DNA of 64,000 nucleotides from Nesterenkonia marinintestina. GTDB taxonomy: Bacteria > Actinomycetota > Actinomycetes > Actinomycetales > Micrococcaceae. Both the position numbers and the translations under genes were made by a program. This document shows, piece by piece, positions 42,745 to 50,535 of the stretch; within the stretch, counting starts at the first letter, position 1, and each line of letters starts with the position of its first letter. The stretch spans positions 1 through 64,000 of the forward strand of contig NZ_JAOEFD010000013.1 of the NCBI RefSeq assembly GCF_025420485.1, in the 5' to 3' direction. The notes under the pieces were generated by a model. The model was not told the origin of the DNA and made no database searches. It worked only from the letters and a program-made list of their open reading frames with translations.

Positions 42745-43737
42745 TCAGTCGACGAGGCCCTCGGACTCGAGCCAGTCGCTCGCCACCTCGGACGGGTCGG
42801 ACTGGTCGTCCACCGACTGGGTGTTCATCTCCAGCAGCGCCTCCTGGTCCAGGGCCGCTGAGAGCTCGTCGAGGGCGGCCCGGGCGTCGTCGTCGACGGC
42901 GTCGGAGACGATGGGCACCACCTGCTGCGGCAGGATCAGATCCTCCGGGTCCTCGAGCACCACCAGGTCGTTCTCCTCGATGGCGGGATCCGCGGTGTAG
43001 ATGTCGGCCACCTGCACCTCCCCGTCGGTGAGGGCGTTGACCGTGAGGGGCCCGCCCGAGTCCTCCACGGCGTTGAGCGTCAGCTCCACCCCGTAGACCT
43101 CCTCGACCCCGTCCGGACCGTAGGGCCGGGTCTGGAACTCGGAGTTCGCCGCGACCGAGAGGTCCTCGTCGACGTCGGCCAGGTCGCCTATCTCGGTCAG
43201 ATCGTGCTCCTCGGCGAACTCGGCGGTGACCGTGTAGCTGTCCTGGTCGGTGGCCTCGGCGGGCTCCAGGGCGGTCAGGCCCTCCGGCATCGCGTCCTCG
43301 AGGTCGGAGGCCACCTCCTCGGAGTCGGAGGCCTCCGACTCCGAGTCCAGGTACTCCAGGAAGTTGCCGGTGTATTCGGGGAAGACGTCGATGGAGCCGT
43401 CCTCCATCTCCGGGACATAGACCTCGCGCTGCCCGATCTCGAACTCCCGCTCGACCTCATAGCCCTGATCCTCCAGAACCTGGGCGTAGGCCTCGGCGAT
43501 GATCGTATTCGAGTAGTACTGCTGCGAGCCGACCACCAGGGTGCCGCCGTCCTCGTCCGCGTCACCGCCCTCGCCGCCGCCCATCGGGTCGTCGGTGCCG
43601 CAGGCCGTGAGCAGCAGCAGGGCGGCGGCACCCAGGCCGAGCCCACGTCCCGCGCCCCGGAGGCGAGCCGGTCGGAGGCCGGCGGTGGGGACCCCGACGG
43701 GCCGGGTTCGACGGATCTCTGCGGAGATGTGACTCAT
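42745..43737 (-). CDS. Osmoprotectant-type ABC transporter substrate-binding lipoprotein
   Basis: The 330-residue protein has a signal peptide with lipobox LLTAC (about 42-46) and an OpuAC/OpuBC-type binding fold: VVGSQQYYSNTIIAEAYAQVLE, IDVFPEYTGNFLEYL and a typical C-terminal PQQVVPIVSDAV region. These proteins bind glycine betaine, choline or related quaternary amines. ATG 43737 has AGAGGA five bases upstream and overlaps the permease stop as ATGA. It is the last gene of a four-gene operon. Confidence 0.9.
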   Translation of the reverse strand: MSHISAEIRRTRPVGVPTAGLRPARLRGAGRGLGLGAAALLLLTACGTDDPMGGGEGGDADEDGGTLVVGSQQYYSNTIIAEAYAQVLEDQGYEVEREFEIGQREVYVPEMEDGSIDVFPEYTGNFLEYLDSESEASDSEEVASDLEDAMPEGLTALEPAEATDQDSYTVTAEFAEEHDLTEIGDLADVDEDLSVAANSEFQTRPYGPDGVEEVYGVELTLNAVEDSGGPLTVNALTDGEVQVADIYTADPAIEENDLVVLEDPEDLILPQQVVPIVSDAVDDDARAALDELSAALDQEALLEMNTQSVDDQSDPSEVASDWLESEGLVD

Positions 43738-44399
43738 GATGTTCCTCTCAGGGCGCGGCGCAGCACTCGCTGGACCAGGGCGAAGACGACCTCCAAGGTG
43801 ATCGCCAGGACGATGACCACCAGGGAGGCGGCCAGGAGCAGGGGGTAGTCGTAGGTCCGCAGACCCAGGAACAGGGGCGCGCCGAGTCCGCCGGAGCCGA
43901 CGTAGGCGGCCAACGTCGCCGTCGCGACGACCTGCAGCACCGCCAGCCGCAGACCACCGATGATGATCGGCAGACCGAGGGGGACCTCCACCTTCCACAG
44001 CACCTGCCAGGTGCTCATCCCCTGCGCGGAGGCGGCGTCGACCACCGGGGCGTCGACCGACCCCACCCCGGAGTAGGCGCCCGCCAGGATGGAGGGCACG
44101 GCGAGGATCACCAGGGCGACCATCGGGGCGGTCAGCCCGAGTCCGGCGAACAGGGCGACCAGGGTGATCAGACCCAGGGTCGGCAGGGCACGCACCACAC
44201 CGGTGATCATCACCGCCGGACCCCGGCCCACCCCGGAGTGGCCGACGGCCAGCCCGATCGGCAGGGCGATCAGCGCGGCCAGGGCGACGGCCAGCCCGGT
44301 GTACTGCAGGTGCTGCAGCAGCCGCGCCCCCATGCCGGTGGCCCCGGTCCAGGTCTCCGGAGTCAGCAGCAGCTCGACGGCCTCGATCAGCTGGTTCAT
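43734..44399 (-). CDS. Osmoprotectant-type ABC transporter permease (second)
   Basis: The 221-residue membrane protein has five to six helices and the binding-protein-dependent permease signature (AASAQGMSTWQVLWKVEVPLGLP, about 130-152), which contacts the ATPase. ATG 44399 overlaps the stop of the first permease gene as ATGA. OpuB/OpuC-type systems carry two such permeases. Confidence 0.92.
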   Translation of the reverse strand: MNQLIEAVELLLTPETWTGATGMGARLLQHLQYTGLAVALAALIALPIGLAVGHSGVGRGPAVMITGVVRALPTLGLITLVALFAGLGLTAPMVALVILAVPSILAGAYSGVGSVDAPVVDAASAQGMSTWQVLWKVEVPLGLPIIIGGLRLAVLQVVATATLAAYVGSGGLGAPLFLGLRTYDYPLLLAASLVVIVLAITLEVVFALVQRVLRRALRGTS

Positions 44400-45091
44400 C
44401 GGCCCCGCCCCCGTCCGACGGGCCCCGCCGAGGTCCGGGCGGTCTGCGTCCACGGCATCAGCAGACGGCCCAGCAGCACCAGCAGCAGGTCCATGAGCAG
44501 CGCGAGGAGCGCCGTGGCGAGGATCCCGATGACGATGGAGGCCACGATGCTGCGCTGGAACCCGTCGGTGAACAGCGAGCCGAGGGACTGCACGCCCAGC
44601 ACCGCGCTCACCGAGACCAGGCTGATGGTGCTCACACTGACCACCCGCAGCCCGGCCAGCATCGCCGGACCGGCCAGCGGCAGATCCACTCCGATGAAGC
44701 GTCGCCACGGGGAGAAGCCCTGCGCCGTGGCCGAGAGCCGGATGTGTTCGGGCACCGCCGCCAGTCCGTCGGCCGCCGAGCGCACCATCAGCGAGATGCC
44801 GAACAGCGTCAGTGCGACCACCACGTTGATCATGTCCCGGACACCGGTGCCCAGGATGATCGGCAGCACGATGAACAGCGGCAGCGAGGGCATGGCGTAG
44901 AGGAGCCCGGTGCCGGAGACGATGACCTCACGCAGCGGACGCAGACGGTTGGCGGCCGCGGCGATCGGCACCGAGACCAGCAGCGAGGCCAGGATGGCCG
45001 GAAGGCTGAGGCGCAGGTGTTCGAAGGTCAGCATCAGCACACGGTCCGAGTGGTTCAGGCCCCACCGGACCCAGTCGAGGATCTCCACCAC
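44396..45091 (-). CDS. Osmoprotectant-type ABC transporter permease (first)
   Basis: The 231-residue protein has about six membrane helices and the EAA-like loop ATAQGFSPWRRFIGVDLPLAGP (about 122-143). GTG 45091 lies two bases after the ATPase stop. It pairs with the following permease in a heterodimeric channel. Confidence 0.92.
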   Translation of the reverse strand: MVEILDWVRWGLNHSDRVLMLTFEHLRLSLPAILASLLVSVPIAAAANRLRPLREVIVSGTGLLYAMPSLPLFIVLPIILGTGVRDMINVVVALTLFGISLMVRSAADGLAAVPEHIRLSATAQGFSPWRRFIGVDLPLAGPAMLAGLRVVSVSTISLVSVSAVLGVQSLGSLFTDGFQRSIVASIVIGILATALLALLMDLLLVLLGRLLMPWTQTARTSAGPVGRGRGR

Positions 45092-45093
45092 GC

Positions 45094-45939
45094 TCAGCCC
45101 CGCGGCTCCGAGGACCCCTCGGGCGGGTCCTCCAGCACGCCGACGGGTCGCCCGCCGCCGTCGACGACGGTGTGCCCGCCTCCGGGACGCGGCACGGTCT
45201 GCAGGCTGCGCCGACCGGAGTCGACTCCGAGGAACTGCGCCACGAAGTCGTCGGCCGGGGCCTCCACGATCTCCTGAGCCGTCCCCACCTGGGCCACCTC
45301 TCCCCCGGTCTTCAGGACCACGATCTGGTCGCCCAGGGCCAGCGCCTCGTCGATGTCGTGGGTGACGAACATGATGGTCTTCTCCACCTCGGTCTGGATC
45401 CGCCGCAGCTCGCGCTGCAGCTCCATCCGGACCAGCGGGTCGACCGCACCGAACGGTTCGTCCATGAGCAGGATGTTCGGATCCGAGGCCAGGCCGCGGG
45501 CGACGCCGACGCGCTGCTGCTGGCCCCCGGAGAGCTGGCCGGGGTACCGGGAGGCCAGTGCGGCGTCGAGGCCGACGAGCTCCATGAGCTCATGGGCCCT
45601 GCTGTGCGCCTCCCGCTTCGAGACCCCGTTGAGGCGTGGGACGGTGGCGATGTTGTCGATCACCCGGCGGTGCGGAAGCAGCCCCGAGTTCTGCATGACG
45701 TAGCCGATGCGGCGCCGCAGGGCCACGGGCGGGACGGAGGCGAGGTCCTCGTCGTCGATGAGCACCTGCCCGGAGGAGGGGTCGACCATCCGGTTGACCA
45801 TGCGCAGCAGGGTGGTCTTGCCGCAGCCCGAGGAGCCGAGCAGCACCGTGGCGGTGTGTGAGGGCACGGTGAGGCTGAAGTCCTCCACGGCGGTCGTCCC
45901 GTCGGGGTAGGTCTTGGCCACATGGCGGAATTCGATCAT
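45094..45939 (-). CDS. Osmoprotectant-type ABC transporter ATP-binding protein
   Basis: The 281-residue ATPase has Walker A GSSGCGKTT (36-44), the Q-loop YVMQNSGLLPHR, signature LSGGQQQR and Walker B ILLMDEP followed by the switch His in FVTHD. It resembles OpuCA/ProV but has no full CBS pair at the C-terminus, only a short tail rich in Gly and Pro. It is the first gene of the operon; CAGGAG lies 13 bases before ATG 45939. Confidence 0.92.
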   Translation of the reverse strand: MIEFRHVAKTYPDGTTAVEDFSLTVPSHTATVLLGSSGCGKTTLLRMVNRMVDPSSGQVLIDDEDLASVPPVALRRRIGYVMQNSGLLPHRRVIDNIATVPRLNGVSKREAHSRAHELMELVGLDAALASRYPGQLSGGQQQRVGVARGLASDPNILLMDEPFGAVDPLVRMELQRELRRIQTEVEKTIMFVTHDIDEALALGDQIVVLKTGGEVAQVGTAQEIVEAPADDFVAQFLGVDSGRRSLQTVPRPGGGHTVVDGGGRPVGVLEDPPEGSSEPRG

Positions 45940-46053
45940 GGTTCCGTCCGAAACTCCTGGTCAGCGGGCATTCGCAGTGCTCCCACGATCTCGTGCGGGC
46001 GGGGTTCCACCGAGCGTACGGGTCACGGGCGCCGATGGGAAGCCGGCCCCCGC

Positions 46054-46926
46054 TCACGGACGGCGCAGCACCTGGGCATGTGCGCCCAGCCGCCGCTCCA
46101 TGACCTCGATCGCCTGAGCGGAGGAGTCGATGCACACGAACCGTCGGTCGGTCTCGACGGCGGCGGCGCCGAGGGTTCCGGACCCGGCGAAGAAGTCGAG
46201 CACCCAGTCTCCGGGCCGCGAGGAGGCCTGGACCATGCGGCGCACCAGTCCCACCGGCTTCTGCGTGGGATAGCCGGTGCGCTCACGTCCGGTGGGCGAG
46301 ACGATCGTATGCCACCACACGTCGGTGGGCAGCTTGCCGCGGGCGGCCTTCTCCGCGGTCACCAGCCCCGGGGCCATGTACGGCTCGCGGTCCACCGCCT
46401 CGGCGTCGAAGTGGTAGTCCCGAGCGTCCTTCACGTAGACGAGGATGGTCTCGTGCTTGGTGGGCCAGCGCCGCCGGGAGCGACCGCCGTAGTCGTAGGC
46501 CCAGATGATCTCGTTGAGGAAGCAGTCACGGCCGAACAGGGCGTCGAGCATGACCTTGACGTAGTGCACCTCGCGATAGTCCAGATGCAGGTACAGCGTC
46601 CCGGTGCGGTGGAGCAGCCGGTGGGCCTCGACGATCCGCGGATGCAGGAACTCCCAGTAGTCGGCGAAGGTGTCGTCGTACTGGGCCAGGGTCTCCCGCA
46701 CTGTGTGGTAGCTGCGCCCGGCGAAGCCCACCCGATTCCCGTCGCCCTCGGGACGACGCTCGTTGGTGGTGCGCACCCGCCGTTGGGCGCGGCCGGTGTT
46801 GAACGGCGGATCCAGGTAGATCATCGCGAACGACCCGTCCGGAAGGGATCCCAGGTGTTCGAGGTTGTCCCCCTCGATGACCAGGGACCCGCCGGACGGG
46901 TCGAAGACGGCGGAACGTGAGCTCAC
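46054..46926 (-). CDS. Orphan beta-class DNA methyltransferase (N6-adenine or N4-cytosine)
   Basis: The 290-residue enzyme has catalytic motif IV LDPPFNTG near residue 40 ahead of the SAM-binding motif FFAGSGT near 240, the order of beta-class amino-methyltransferases, and the TQKPVGLVRRMV segment between. It would methylate A or C in a short site. No restriction nuclease or specificity gene lies nearby, so it is probably a stand-alone methylase. The start is GTG 46926; no strong ribosome site is seen. It follows the helicase gene by 25 bp. Confidence 0.88.
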   Translation of the reverse strand: MSSRSAVFDPSGGSLVIEGDNLEHLGSLPDGSFAMIYLDPPFNTGRAQRRVRTTNERRPEGDGNRVGFAGRSYHTVRETLAQYDDTFADYWEFLHPRIVEAHRLLHRTGTLYLHLDYREVHYVKVMLDALFGRDCFLNEIIWAYDYGGRSRRRWPTKHETILVYVKDARDYHFDAEAVDREPYMAPGLVTAEKAARGKLPTDVWWHTIVSPTGRERTGYPTQKPVGLVRRMVQASSRPGDWVLDFFAGSGTLGAAAVETDRRFVCIDSSAQAIEVMERRLGAHAQVLRRP

Positions 46927-46951
46927 TGACGGGTCGGGACCGGCCGGAGCC

Positions 46952-48496
46952 TCAGGACTCCGAGCGGTTGACGCGACGACGCCGACGACGCCGGCCGCCC
47001 TGGGAGCCGCCGCCCTGGGAGCCGCCGCGCTGCTGACCGTCGTCGCCGTTCTGACCGTTGCGGCCGCCCTGTCCGCGCTGGCCGCCCTTCTGGCCGCCGC
47101 CGGATCCGCCGGAGCGTCCGCGGCCGCCTCCCGAGCGACCGCCGCCCGAGCGACCGCCGCCGTCCTCGCCGCCGCGGCCGCCGCGCTTCTCGTCCCCGGG
47201 TCCTCCCAGGTCCTCGAGCTCCTCGTCGGCCAGTCCGGTCTTCGAGCGCTTGTGGCGCGGAAGCCGCCCCTTGGTGCCCTTCGGGATGTCCAGGTCCTCG
47301 AAGAGGTGCGGCGAGGAGGAGTAGGTCTCCGCCGGCTCAGGCTGGCCGAGGCCGAGCGCCCGGTCGATCAGCTTCCACTTCGGCACGTCCTCCCAGTCCA
47401 CGAAGGTCACCGCGGTGCCTTTCTGGCCGGCGCGGCCGGTGCGGCCGACCCGGTGGAGGTAGGTCTTCTCGTCGTCCGGGCAGTTGAAGTTCACCACGTG
47501 GGTCACGTCGGTGACGTCGATGCCTCGTGCGGCGACGTCTGTGGCGACCAGGACGTCGATCTTCTCGTTGCGGAACGCCCGCAGCGCCTGCTCGCGCGCT
47601 CCCTGGCCGAGGTCGCCGTGGATGGCGCCGGCGGCGAACCCGCGGGAGATCAGCTCCCCGGAGAGCTTGTCGGCCTGCCGCTTGGTGCGGGTGAAGATGA
47701 TGGTGCGTCCGCGGCCCTCGGCCTGGAGCAGCCGGGCGACGATCTCGTCCTTGTCGAGCTGGTGGGCCCGATAGACGACCTGACGGATGTCCTTCTTCGT
47801 CACGCCCTCGTCGGTGGGGTCGGCCGCCCGGATGTGCGTCGGCTTGGTCATGTAGCGCCGGGCCATCGAGACCACGGGACCCGGCATGGTCGCCGAGAAC
47901 AGCATGGTCTGACGGACCGTGGGCACCGCCGCCAGCAGCGTCTCCACATCGGGGAGGAAGCCGAGGTCGAGCATCTCGTCGGCCTCGTCGAGGACCACGA
48001 TCTCCACGTTGGAGAGCTTGAGGTGACGCTGCCGGTGCAGGTCGATCAGTCGCCCGGGCGTGCCCACGACGATCTCGACGCCGCGGTTCAGCTCCTCGAT
48101 CTGGGGCTCGTAGGCCCGTCCGCCGTAGATGGTGGAGATGCGGATGCCGCGGCGGGCGCCGGCGACCTTCAGGTCTCCGGCCACCTGGACGGCGAGCTCA
48201 CGGGTCGGTGTGACGATCAGCGCCTGCGGCGCGCCGGGGACCGGAAGCTCCGAGAAGCCGTCGTCGTCGGGGGTGACCACCCGCTGGACCGCGGGGATGC
48301 CGAAGCCCAGCGTCTTGCCGGTTCCGGTCTTGGCCTGGCCGATAATGTCGTAGCCGCCCAGGGCGATGGGCAGGGTCTCGGCCTGGATGGGGAAGGGGCT
48401 GGTGATGCCCCTGTCCTCGAGCGCCGCCACGATCTCCGGGCGGACGTCGAAGTCGGCGAAGCTCACCGTGTTCTCTTCAGTCATAGATTCTTTCAT
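46952..48496 (-). CDS. DEAD-box RNA helicase, RhlE-like, with RGG tail
   Basis: The 514-residue protein has the full DEAD-box set: PIQAETLP Q-motif, AKTGTGKT, PTRELA, TPGR, DEAD, SAT, RGID and HRVGRTGRAG. Residues from about 415 are Gly/Arg/Gln/Ser repeats, an RNA-binding tail ending in a run of seven Arg. It remodels RNA in ribosome assembly or decay. ATG 48496 overlaps the DUF3107 stop as ATGA; ATG 48484 four codons later is possible. The helicase-DUF3107-TetR association is, as I recall, also present in mycobacteria. Confidence 0.92.
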   Translation of the reverse strand: MKESMTEENTVSFADFDVRPEIVAALEDRGITSPFPIQAETLPIALGGYDIIGQAKTGTGKTLGFGIPAVQRVVTPDDDGFSELPVPGAPQALIVTPTRELAVQVAGDLKVAGARRGIRISTIYGGRAYEPQIEELNRGVEIVVGTPGRLIDLHRQRHLKLSNVEIVVLDEADEMLDLGFLPDVETLLAAVPTVRQTMLFSATMPGPVVSMARRYMTKPTHIRAADPTDEGVTKKDIRQVVYRAHQLDKDEIVARLLQAEGRGRTIIFTRTKRQADKLSGELISRGFAAGAIHGDLGQGAREQALRAFRNEKIDVLVATDVAARGIDVTDVTHVVNFNCPDDEKTYLHRVGRTGRAGQKGTAVTFVDWEDVPKWKLIDRALGLGQPEPAETYSSSPHLFEDLDIPKGTKGRLPRHKRSKTGLADEELEDLGGPGDEKRGGRGGEDGGGRSGGGRSGGGRGRSGGSGGGQKGGQRGQGGRNGQNGDDGQQRGGSQGGGSQGGRRRRRRRVNRSES

Positions 48497-48726
48497 TCGG
48501 CGACCGCGGCGAATCCCACGGTCTGCTTGGTGTTGGAGCCGATCTCCACGTATCCGATGGTGGACGCCGGCACGACCACGCGCTTGTCCCGGCGGTCGGT
48601 CAGTGTCAGCAGGGTCTTTTCGCCCTCGAGCACCTCGGCGACGGCCTTCTCGACGTCCTCGGCCGAGGCCTCGGTGTCGACGACCAGCTCTCGCGTCACG
48701 TGCTGGACACCAATGCGTACTTCCAT
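48493..48726 (-). CDS. DUF3107 family small protein
   Basis: This 77-residue protein starts MEVRIGVQHVTRELVVDTEA and ends in the VVPASTIGYVEIG segment typical of DUF3107, a conserved actinobacterial family (TB9.4 in M. tuberculosis, as I recall) of unknown function. AAGGAG lies four bases before ATG 48726. It is translationally coupled to the RNA helicase. Confidence 0.88.
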   Translation of the reverse strand: MEVRIGVQHVTRELVVDTEASAEDVEKAVAEVLEGEKTLLTLTDRRDKRVVVPASTIGYVEIGSNTKQTVGFAAVAE

Positions 48727-48818
48727 GCCACTCCTTGTGAACGGGCGGGGCACACAGCGGTGCACCCCTGCAGATCGGTGGGTTCGTTCCTGTCCCCGAT
48801 ACTACCCACTGGCCCCCC

Positions 48819-48873
48819 ACGACGCCGAGACGACGCCGCAACGACGTCGCGACGACGCCTGGACGACGATCAG
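48819..48873. repeat. Five phased 11-bp repeats upstream of DUF3107
   Basis: Five consecutive 11-base units each start ACGACG (48819, 48830, 48841, 48852, 48863); the remaining five bases vary. They end near the place of the DUF3107 promoter, where the minus strand reads TAGTAT at about 48807-48802. The period equals one helical turn. Confidence 0.8.
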
Positions 48874-48892
48874 ATGCGGTCCGGCCGGCTCC

Positions 48893-49555
48893 TCAGGCGG
48901 AGGACCCGGCCGGGGGCGCCTCGGCGTCGAGCGGGAATCCCGAGATCCCCCGCCAGGCCAGTCGGGCGGTGATCTCCGAGGAGACCTCCATGTCCGGACG
49001 CTCAGAGAGGCTGATCCAGTGGCGGGCGGAGGTGACCGCCATCCCGATCAGCCCGTGTCCGAGCATGCGGGCGGCCACCATCGGCTGCCCGGTGTCCTCG
49101 GCGATGACCTCGGCGATCGCGTGGGCTACCGCGTCGAAGAACCGGCTAAGGCGCAGCTCGACCTCTTCGTCGTTGTCCATCCCGGAGGTGAACAGCAGCC
49201 GGTACGCCTCGTCCTTCCGGGCGATGAACTCGTAGAACGCCGAGACCGTGCCGGTCACGCGCTCCTTGTTGTCGTCGGTGCGCTCCAGGGCCTCGGTCAG
49301 CATCGCCTGCAGCTGGTCGAGGTGGGTGCCCAGCAGGTCGAGGAACAGCTCCCGCTTGCCCGGGAAGTGCTGGTAGAGGACCGGCTTGGAGACGCTGGCG
49401 ACGTCGGCGATCTCATCCATCGAGGCGCCGTAGTAGCCCTTGGCCACGAAGACCTGCAGCGCGCAGTCCAGCAGCTGGCGCCTCCGCTGCTCCCGCGGCA
49501 GACGCTTGGCCCGCCCGTTCGGGGCGGTGGGCGCGGCCTGCTGGTCCTGACTCAT
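48893..49555 (-). CDS. TetR-family transcriptional regulator
   Basis: The 220-residue protein has a TetR N-terminal helix-turn-helix: RRRQLLDCALQVFVAKGYYGASMDEIADVASVSKPVLYQHFPGKRELF (about 24-72). The C-terminal domain is of the TetR_C type with FIARKDEAYRLLFTSG. Its target is unknown; the neighbouring DUF3107-helicase operon or its own gene are the simplest guesses. ATG 49555 follows the PHP gene by 76 bp. Confidence 0.92.
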   Translation of the reverse strand: MSQDQQAAPTAPNGRAKRLPREQRRRQLLDCALQVFVAKGYYGASMDEIADVASVSKPVLYQHFPGKRELFLDLLGTHLDQLQAMLTEALERTDDNKERVTGTVSAFYEFIARKDEAYRLLFTSGMDNDEEVELRLSRFFDAVAHAIAEVIAEDTGQPMVAARMLGHGLIGMAVTSARHWISLSERPDMEVSSEITARLAWRGISGFPLDAEAPPAGSSA

Positions 49556-49631
49556 CGGTCACAAGTGTACGAGACGGCACCGGAGGGCGGGACCATATCG
49601 GCGGCGCGCCGAAGGTGGGCGGACGGCGGGA

Positions 49632-50462
49632 TCAGGCCCCCGCCTGGTCGATCAGCGCCTGCACCGTCTCCGGGTCCGTGGTGTTCTCCCCGATCACGTT
49701 CGGCTTGCCGGCCCCGTGGTAGTCCGAGGACCCGGTGACCAGCAGGTCGTGGCGTGCGGCGAAGCGGAGCAGGAACTTCCTGCCCGACTCCGGGTTGTCC
49801 CGGTGGTAGACCTCGACGCCGGCCAGTCCCGCACGGACGAAGGACTCGAGCTGCTCCTCGGAGACGGTGCGCCCGCGGGAGTCGGCCATGGCATGGGCGA
49901 TCACCGGCACTCCCCCGGCCTCTCGGACCAGTCGGACGGCGCGGGTGGTCCCGATGTTCCGCTGGAAGACGTAGTACGGGGAGTGCTTGTGCAGCAGCCG
50001 GTCGAAGGCCTCCTGCCGATCGCCGACGACTCCCCGGCTGACCAGGGCGTCGGCCAGGTGGGGGCGTCCGACGGTGGCGCCCTCGGCGATCTGCGCGGCG
50101 ACGTCGTCCCAGGTGATCGGGAAGTCCTCCGAGAGCCGTTCGGCCATCCGGCGTGCCCGCTCGGTGCGCCCGTCGCGCGCATCGGCGATGGCGTCCCGCA
50201 GACCCGGATGGTCCGGGTCGTGGAGGTAGCTGAGCAGGTGGACGCTGATGCCGTCGTCGGTGAGGGTGGTGATCTCGGTGCCCGGCAGGAACTGCATCCC
50301 CAGCTCCTCGGCCGCCAGCGCGGCCTCGGTCCACCCCGCCGTGGTGTCGTGGTCGGTGAGCGCCAGACCCGTCAGCCCGGCGCGCGCCGCCTCGGCGACG
50401 ACGTCGGCGGGACGCTCTGTGCCGTCGGAGATCAGCGAATGGGTGTGCAGGTCCACGCTCAT
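49632..50462 (-). CDS. PHP-domain phosphoesterase (RNase AM / YciV-like)
   Basis: The 276-residue protein has PHP metal motifs DLHTHSLISDG (residues 4-14), LTDHD, GTEIT, and GSSDYHG near 245. The size and the inserted region with GRPHLADALV fit the YciV group, which removes phosphate from nucleoside 3',5'-bisphosphates and trims RNA 5' ends. ATG 50462 is supported by a -10 box that gives a leaderless message; GAGGAG is too close to serve as a ribosome site. Confidence 0.9.
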   Translation of the reverse strand: MSVDLHTHSLISDGTERPADVVAEAARAGLTGLALTDHDTTAGWTEAALAAEELGMQFLPGTEITTLTDDGISVHLLSYLHDPDHPGLRDAIADARDGRTERARRMAERLSEDFPITWDDVAAQIAEGATVGRPHLADALVSRGVVGDRQEAFDRLLHKHSPYYVFQRNIGTTRAVRLVREAGGVPVIAHAMADSRGRTVSEEQLESFVRAGLAGVEVYHRDNPESGRKFLLRFAARHDLLVTGSSDYHGAGKPNVIGENTTDPETVQALIDQAGA

Positions 50463-50469
50463 GCTCCTC

Positions 50470-50475
50470 ACTGTA
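50470..50475 (-). promoter_or_regulatory. -10 box of a leaderless PHP-gene promoter
   Basis: TACAGT on the minus strand is followed by seven bases and the ATG. Confidence 0.55.
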
Positions 50476-50535
50476 TCCTCACAGCTTCCGCGCACCCTGT
50501 GAGGGGCCCTCCGGGTGCATGATTGACTGGGCACC

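Noticed and set aside
45094..45400. Truncation of the ABC ATPase for lack of CBS domains
   Set aside because: Many OpuCA-like ATPases lack full CBS pairs, and the gene overlaps or abuts intact partners.
48819..48873. CRISPR-like array
   Set aside because: Units are 11 bp with no spacers of constant length and no cas genes are present.
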